NCBI GenBank assembly: GCA_002508545.1 | Contig: DAVH01000007.1 | Span: 4,501 to 31,013 of the forward strand | Direction: 5' to 3' | DNA: 26,513 bases | From: Methanomassiliicoccus sp. UBA6 | Lineage (GTDB): Archaea; Thermoplasmatota; Thermoplasmata; Methanomassiliicoccales; Methanomassiliicoccaceae | Part shown: piece by piece, positions 23,454 through 26,513 of the stretch | How the letters are laid out: the number at the start of each line of letters is the position of its first letter | Position numbering within the stretch: the first letter of the stretch is position 1 | Made by a program: the position numbers and the translations under genes | The notes under the pieces: model-generated | Told to the model about the DNA's origin: nothing | Database searches by the model: none | What the model saw: the letters and a program-made list of their open reading frames with translations, nothing else

Positions 23454-23461
23454 TTTTTATA
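23454..23461 (+). promoter_or_regulatory. TATA box of aglB
   Basis: TTTTTATA predicts a start near 23485 and a leader of about 22 nt containing TAGGAGA upstream of the ATG at 23507. Confidence 0.6.
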
Positions 23462-23506
23462 CTGGACCGGTAATCACAGACAGATTCCGCCTAGGAGACT
23501 CTAACG

Positions 23507-26500
23507 ATGGAAGCGAAAGCAGGGAGGCCCGAGGGCCGATCCCAGAAGGAACGGAAGCCAGCGAAGGACGGTCTCCGGTCCCGGTTCAAGGACACTTGGC
23601 TGGGCAGGAACTGGGGAACCGTGCTCATCCTGGTGGCTGTCATATTCCTCGCACTGTTCGTGCGCAGCTACTACGGGTTCGCCACCTCGGTGGACAATGG
23701 CTTCTTGGTCGCAGGAGGTTCTGACTCATACTATCACATGCGCGTGATCGAGCATGTGCAGGATACCGGTGAGCACCTGGTCCAGGACCCCCTCCTGAAC
23801 TATCCGATGGGCATCAGGAACATGAGGCCTCCGCTGTATGACTGGTCCGTGGCGGTGACCGGCACGGTGCTGTCAGGGTTGTCCGGCCTGTCGCTGGATG
23901 ACGCCACCGGCTTCGCCCTGGTCCTGTCCACCCCGGTCTGGAGCGCGCTGACCATCATCCCGCTGTTCATGCTCACCCGGGCCGCCTTCGGCACCCGGGC
24001 CGGCCTGCTAGCGTCGCTGCTGTTCGCGCTGATGCCCGGCAACATCACCAGGAGCGTCATCGCTGACGCCGACCACGATGCCATGATCCTGTTCTTCGTG
24101 GTGTTCGCGCTGTACTTCCTGTTCCGTGCGCTGGTCTCCATGAAAGGCACGAAATGGGTCACGGATTGGAGGGACCGCAAGACCATACGGCCTGGTATCA
24201 AGAACTATCTGGACACCAACAAGAGGTCGCTGATCTACGCGATGTTGGGCGGGGTATGCATCGCCACCGTGGCCATGACCTGGACCGGCTACACCTACCT
24301 CCTGATCATCATCCTGGTCTACTTCCTCGTGCAGGTGCTCATCAACCGCTTCCGCAACGTCGACTCCATGGGCGAGTTCTTCATCGTCTTCGCCATGCTG
24401 ATGACGGCGTTCGTGGTCATGGCCCCGCTCTACTGGCAGATGAACTACTGGGGCCAGTGGTTCGACGTGCCGTTCTACCTGTTCCTCGGCTCGATGATCA
24501 TCGGCGGCCTGTTCATGGTCTCCCGCGACTACCCCTGGACGCTGGCCATACCGGTCGTCATAGGCATCATCGCCATCGGGCTGATAGCGATATTCTTCAT
24601 CGCTCCCAACATCTTCGAGGCGATCATCACCGGGCAGGGATACCTGGTCAAGAGCAAGCTGTACTCCACCATCTCGGAGGCGCAGGCGCCGACCTTCTCG
24701 TTCCTGGTGCTGTCCTTCGGCGCGGTCACCTTCTGGCTCGCCATCATCGGCGTGGCCTGGGCCGCAGTGAAGATACCCAAGAACCCCTCCCCGTACCTGG
24801 TGTTCATCGTCGTATGGATGGCCGTCAGCATCTACATGGCGGCCTCGGCCAGCAGGTTCATGTTCAACGCCTCGCCGGCCTTCGCCATGTCCGCCGGGTG
24901 GATACTTGCGCTGATCATCGGGCTGCTCAAGTTCGAGGAGGTGCCCAAGGCCCTCAGCGGCTTCCGCGCCAACCCCTGGACGACCATCAAGAAGGCGGTC
25001 AAGGTCCGCCATGTAATAGTGGCGCTGTTCCTCGCCTTCCTGGTCATCCTGCCCAATGCCTGGACCGCGCTCGACGCGGGCATCCCGTCGGAGACCAAGC
25101 GGGACTACGACCGGCAGATCTTCTACGCCCTGCCGGACTTCCTGCACCCCTCCGGCTACGACGTCCAGAACGGCAGCTACTGGTACCTGGGAGCGTTCAG
25201 CTACTCGCTGCCGCTGCCCACGAACTACTATCCGGCGGCATGGTCATGGTTCGCCACTCAAGATACTGACCTCGAGATCGAGGACCGGCCCGCGTACCTA
25301 TCGTGGTGGGACTACGGTTTCGAGGCGGTGCAGGAAGGCAGACACCCCACCATCGCGGATAATTTCCAGAACGGCTACGAGTTCGCCGGCTCGTTCCTCA
25401 TGGCAGAGGACGAGAACGACGCCGTGGCCCTGATGATCGTCAGGCTGCTCGAGGGCTCCGGGTTCAACGATCAGGTAAAGAGCGCCCTGGAGGCCAGCGG
25501 CGTCGACGCCGCGGCTGTTCAGGACATCATGGAGCACCCTGCGAACTACGTCCAGACGGTCAAGGACAACCCCGAGGTGTACGGTAACTTCACCGATGAC
25601 CTCAGCCCGGGCAACGCCAAGTACGCCGCCGCTCGGGTCGAGATCAGCAAGATCGGGCTGGACGACATGGTCTCGCTGTACCACGAGCTGAGGGAGGTCA
25701 CCGGCGACGACATCGGCTATGTCGCGGTCGACAGCCGGCTGTTCCCCTTCAGCGCCACCAGCAGCAACATCTTCTACGCCCCGGCCAAGCTGAACGACCG
25801 GGTCATCGACGACCGGACCAACGCTCCGACCGACTACTACACCATCAAGGCGGTGCTGACCGACTACTCCATCGTGGACGTCAAGGACGTGACCCCGAGG
25901 GACAGGGTCCTGGGATACCAGATCTACTACACCGATCTGTTCTACCAGACCATGCTGTACCGGTCGTTCATGGGCCTGAGCCCCAAGGACGTGGGCGCCA
26001 CCAGCCAGGGCATCCCCGGCATCTCCGGGTCGATGACCAGCTATGACGCCATGCCCGGCTACAACCTGACGCACTTCCGTCAGGTGTACCGGACCGCGTA
26101 CTTCAACCCCTTCAGCGCCGACGAGGTCGCCAACCACCCCGATGCGTGGAAGGCGATATCCTACGATGAGGCGCTCTTCCTCAAGGGAGAGATCGACGCC
26201 GGCAGGATGAACGGCTCGGTGGACCTGTCCGCCGGCGCCCTGCAGTCCGGGGTCACCTTCCTTCAGTACTACGACGGCGCTCCCCTCAGCGGGGTCGCCA
26301 CCTCCAACGACGGCGAGCCGCTCGCCGGCATCCACGTGACCGTGGTCGACGAGTACGGCATCCCGCACCAGACGGTGGAAACCGACGCGGACGGCAGGTA
26401 CAGCGTCCTGCTGCCCTTCGGCAACGTCAGCGTGGTCTTCTCCGCCGGCGACCTCAAGGGCAACACTCTGGTGGGCTCGGAGCTGGACCGCCTGGACTAC

Positions 26501-26513
26501 ATCGTGTCCTACG
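23507..26513 (+). CDS. aglB: Oligosaccharyltransferase AglB/STT3 (3' end outside window)
   Basis: AglB transfers a lipid-linked glycan to Asn in N-x-S/T sequons on the outer face of the membrane. About 1002 residues are visible and no stop occurs before the window edge. A basic cytoplasmic tail precedes the first membrane helix (about 36-53). The first-loop acidic site is GGSDSYYHMR (D73), the second is ADADHDAM (186-193), and the SVSE-like loop is STISEAQAP (E391). Multiple helices extend to about residue 510. The periplasmic-type domain carries WWDYG at 600-604, the STT3 hallmark. At about 914-980 is an added beta-sandwich resembling a carboxypeptidase regulatory-like repeat (SNDGEPLAGIHVTVVDEYG, TDADGRYSVLLPFG). 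The ATG at 23507 follows a TATA box and TAGGAGA. Confidence 0.94.
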   Translation, partial: MEAKAGRPEGRSQKERKPAKDGLRSRFKDTWLGRNWGTVLILVAVIFLALFVRSYYGFATSVDNGFLVAGGSDSYYHMRVIEHVQDTGEHLVQDPLLNYPMGIRNMRPPLYDWSVAVTGTVLSGLSGLSLDDATGFALVLSTPVWSALTIIPLFMLTRAAFGTRAGLLASLLFALMPGNITRSVIADADHDAMILFFVVFALYFLFRALVSMKGTKWVTDWRDRKTIRPGIKNYLDTNKRSLIYAMLGGVCIATVAMTWTGYTYLLIIILVYFLVQVLINRFRNVDSMGEFFIVFAMLMTAFVVMAPLYWQMNYWGQWFDVPFYLFLGSMIIGGLFMVSRDYPWTLAIPVVIGIIAIGLIAIFFIAPNIFEAIITGQGYLVKSKLYSTISEAQAPTFSFLVLSFGAVTFWLAIIGVAWAAVKIPKNPSPYLVFIVVWMAVSIYMAASASRFMFNASPAFAMSAGWILALIIGLLKFEEVPKALSGFRANPWTTIKKAVKVRHVIVALFLAFLVILPNAWTALDAGIPSETKRDYDRQIFYALPDFLHPSGYDVQNGSYWYLGAFSYSLPLPTNYYPAAWSWFATQDTDLEIEDRPAYLSWWDYGFEAVQEGRHPTIADNFQNGYEFAGSFLMAEDENDAVALMIVRLLEGSGFNDQVKSALEASGVDAAAVQDIMEHPANYVQTVKDNPEVYGNFTDDLSPGNAKYAAARVEISKIGLDDMVSLYHELREVTGDDIGYVAVDSRLFPFSATSSNIFYAPAKLNDRVIDDRTNAPTDYYTIKAVLTDYSIVDVKDVTPRDRVLGYQIYYTDLFYQTMLYRSFMGLSPKDVGATSQGIPGISGSMTSYDAMPGYNLTHFRQVYRTAYFNPFSADEVANHPDAWKAISYDEALFLKGEIDAGRMNGSVDLSAGALQSGVTFLQYYDGAPLSGVATSNDGEPLAGIHVTVVDEYGIPHQTVETDADGRYSVLLPFGNVSVVFSAGDLKGNTLVGSELDRLDYIVSY

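Overview
The window is archaeal. It encodes archaeal-type RNA polymerase subunits (RpoH, an unsplit RpoB, split A' and A''), L30e and archaeal NusA, primase large subunit PriL, archaeal EF-1 beta, AglB, and a Lys tRNA interrupted by two bulge-helix-bulge introns. Several genes have a TATA box about 27 bp before the start codon and no Shine-Dalgarno, as expected for leaderless archaeal mRNAs. The GC-rich sequence, unsplit rpoB and FtsZ fit a Thermoplasmatota lineage, perhaps Methanomassiliicoccales-like. That placement is inference, since no methanogenesis gene lies in the window.

Layout. 1-2655: 3' end of ftsZ, a TrmJ-type RNA methyltransferase, truA and a small DUF3243-like protein, arranged as two convergent pairs with abutting stop codons. 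2656-3113: a noncoding stretch with TATA-like sites and a strong hairpin. 3114-4312: AK6/Fap7-type kinase overlapping a CDP-alcohol phosphatidyltransferase. 4263-7026: priL and a COG1031-type radical SAM protein on the minus strand; the priL 3' end runs into the phosphatidyltransferase gene. 7027-9152: an AT-rich regulatory region, malic enzyme and a PPC/DUF296 protein. 9210-10707: a Zn-ribbon protein with aEF-1 beta, and a CorA transporter, on the minus strand. 10915-11619: an AlkD-like protein. 11793-11934: tRNA-Lys(UUU). 12056-20904: the operon rpoH-rpoB-rpoA'-rpoA''-rpl30e-nusA. 20891-21952: a COG2108-type radical SAM protein on the minus strand. 22090-23309: an unrecognised 173-aa protein and pyrF. 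23507-end: aglB (STT3), cut by the window edge.

Most of the content is core information processing: transcription, translation, tRNA modification, replication priming and cell division. Added to this are lipid head-group synthesis, N-glycosylation, pyrimidine synthesis and anaplerotic metabolism. Gene packing is tight, with 4-nt or shorter overlaps in the rpo operon and abutting or overlapping convergent 3' ends.

The most striking item is the tRNA-Lys gene. It has one intron in the D-loop (37 nt) and one in the T-loop (31 nt), and none at the usual 37/38 site. Each intron folds into a bulge-helix-bulge whose predicted cleavage restores a perfect 74-nt cloverleaf. I saw no CRISPR array, insertion sequence, prophage or defence cassette.
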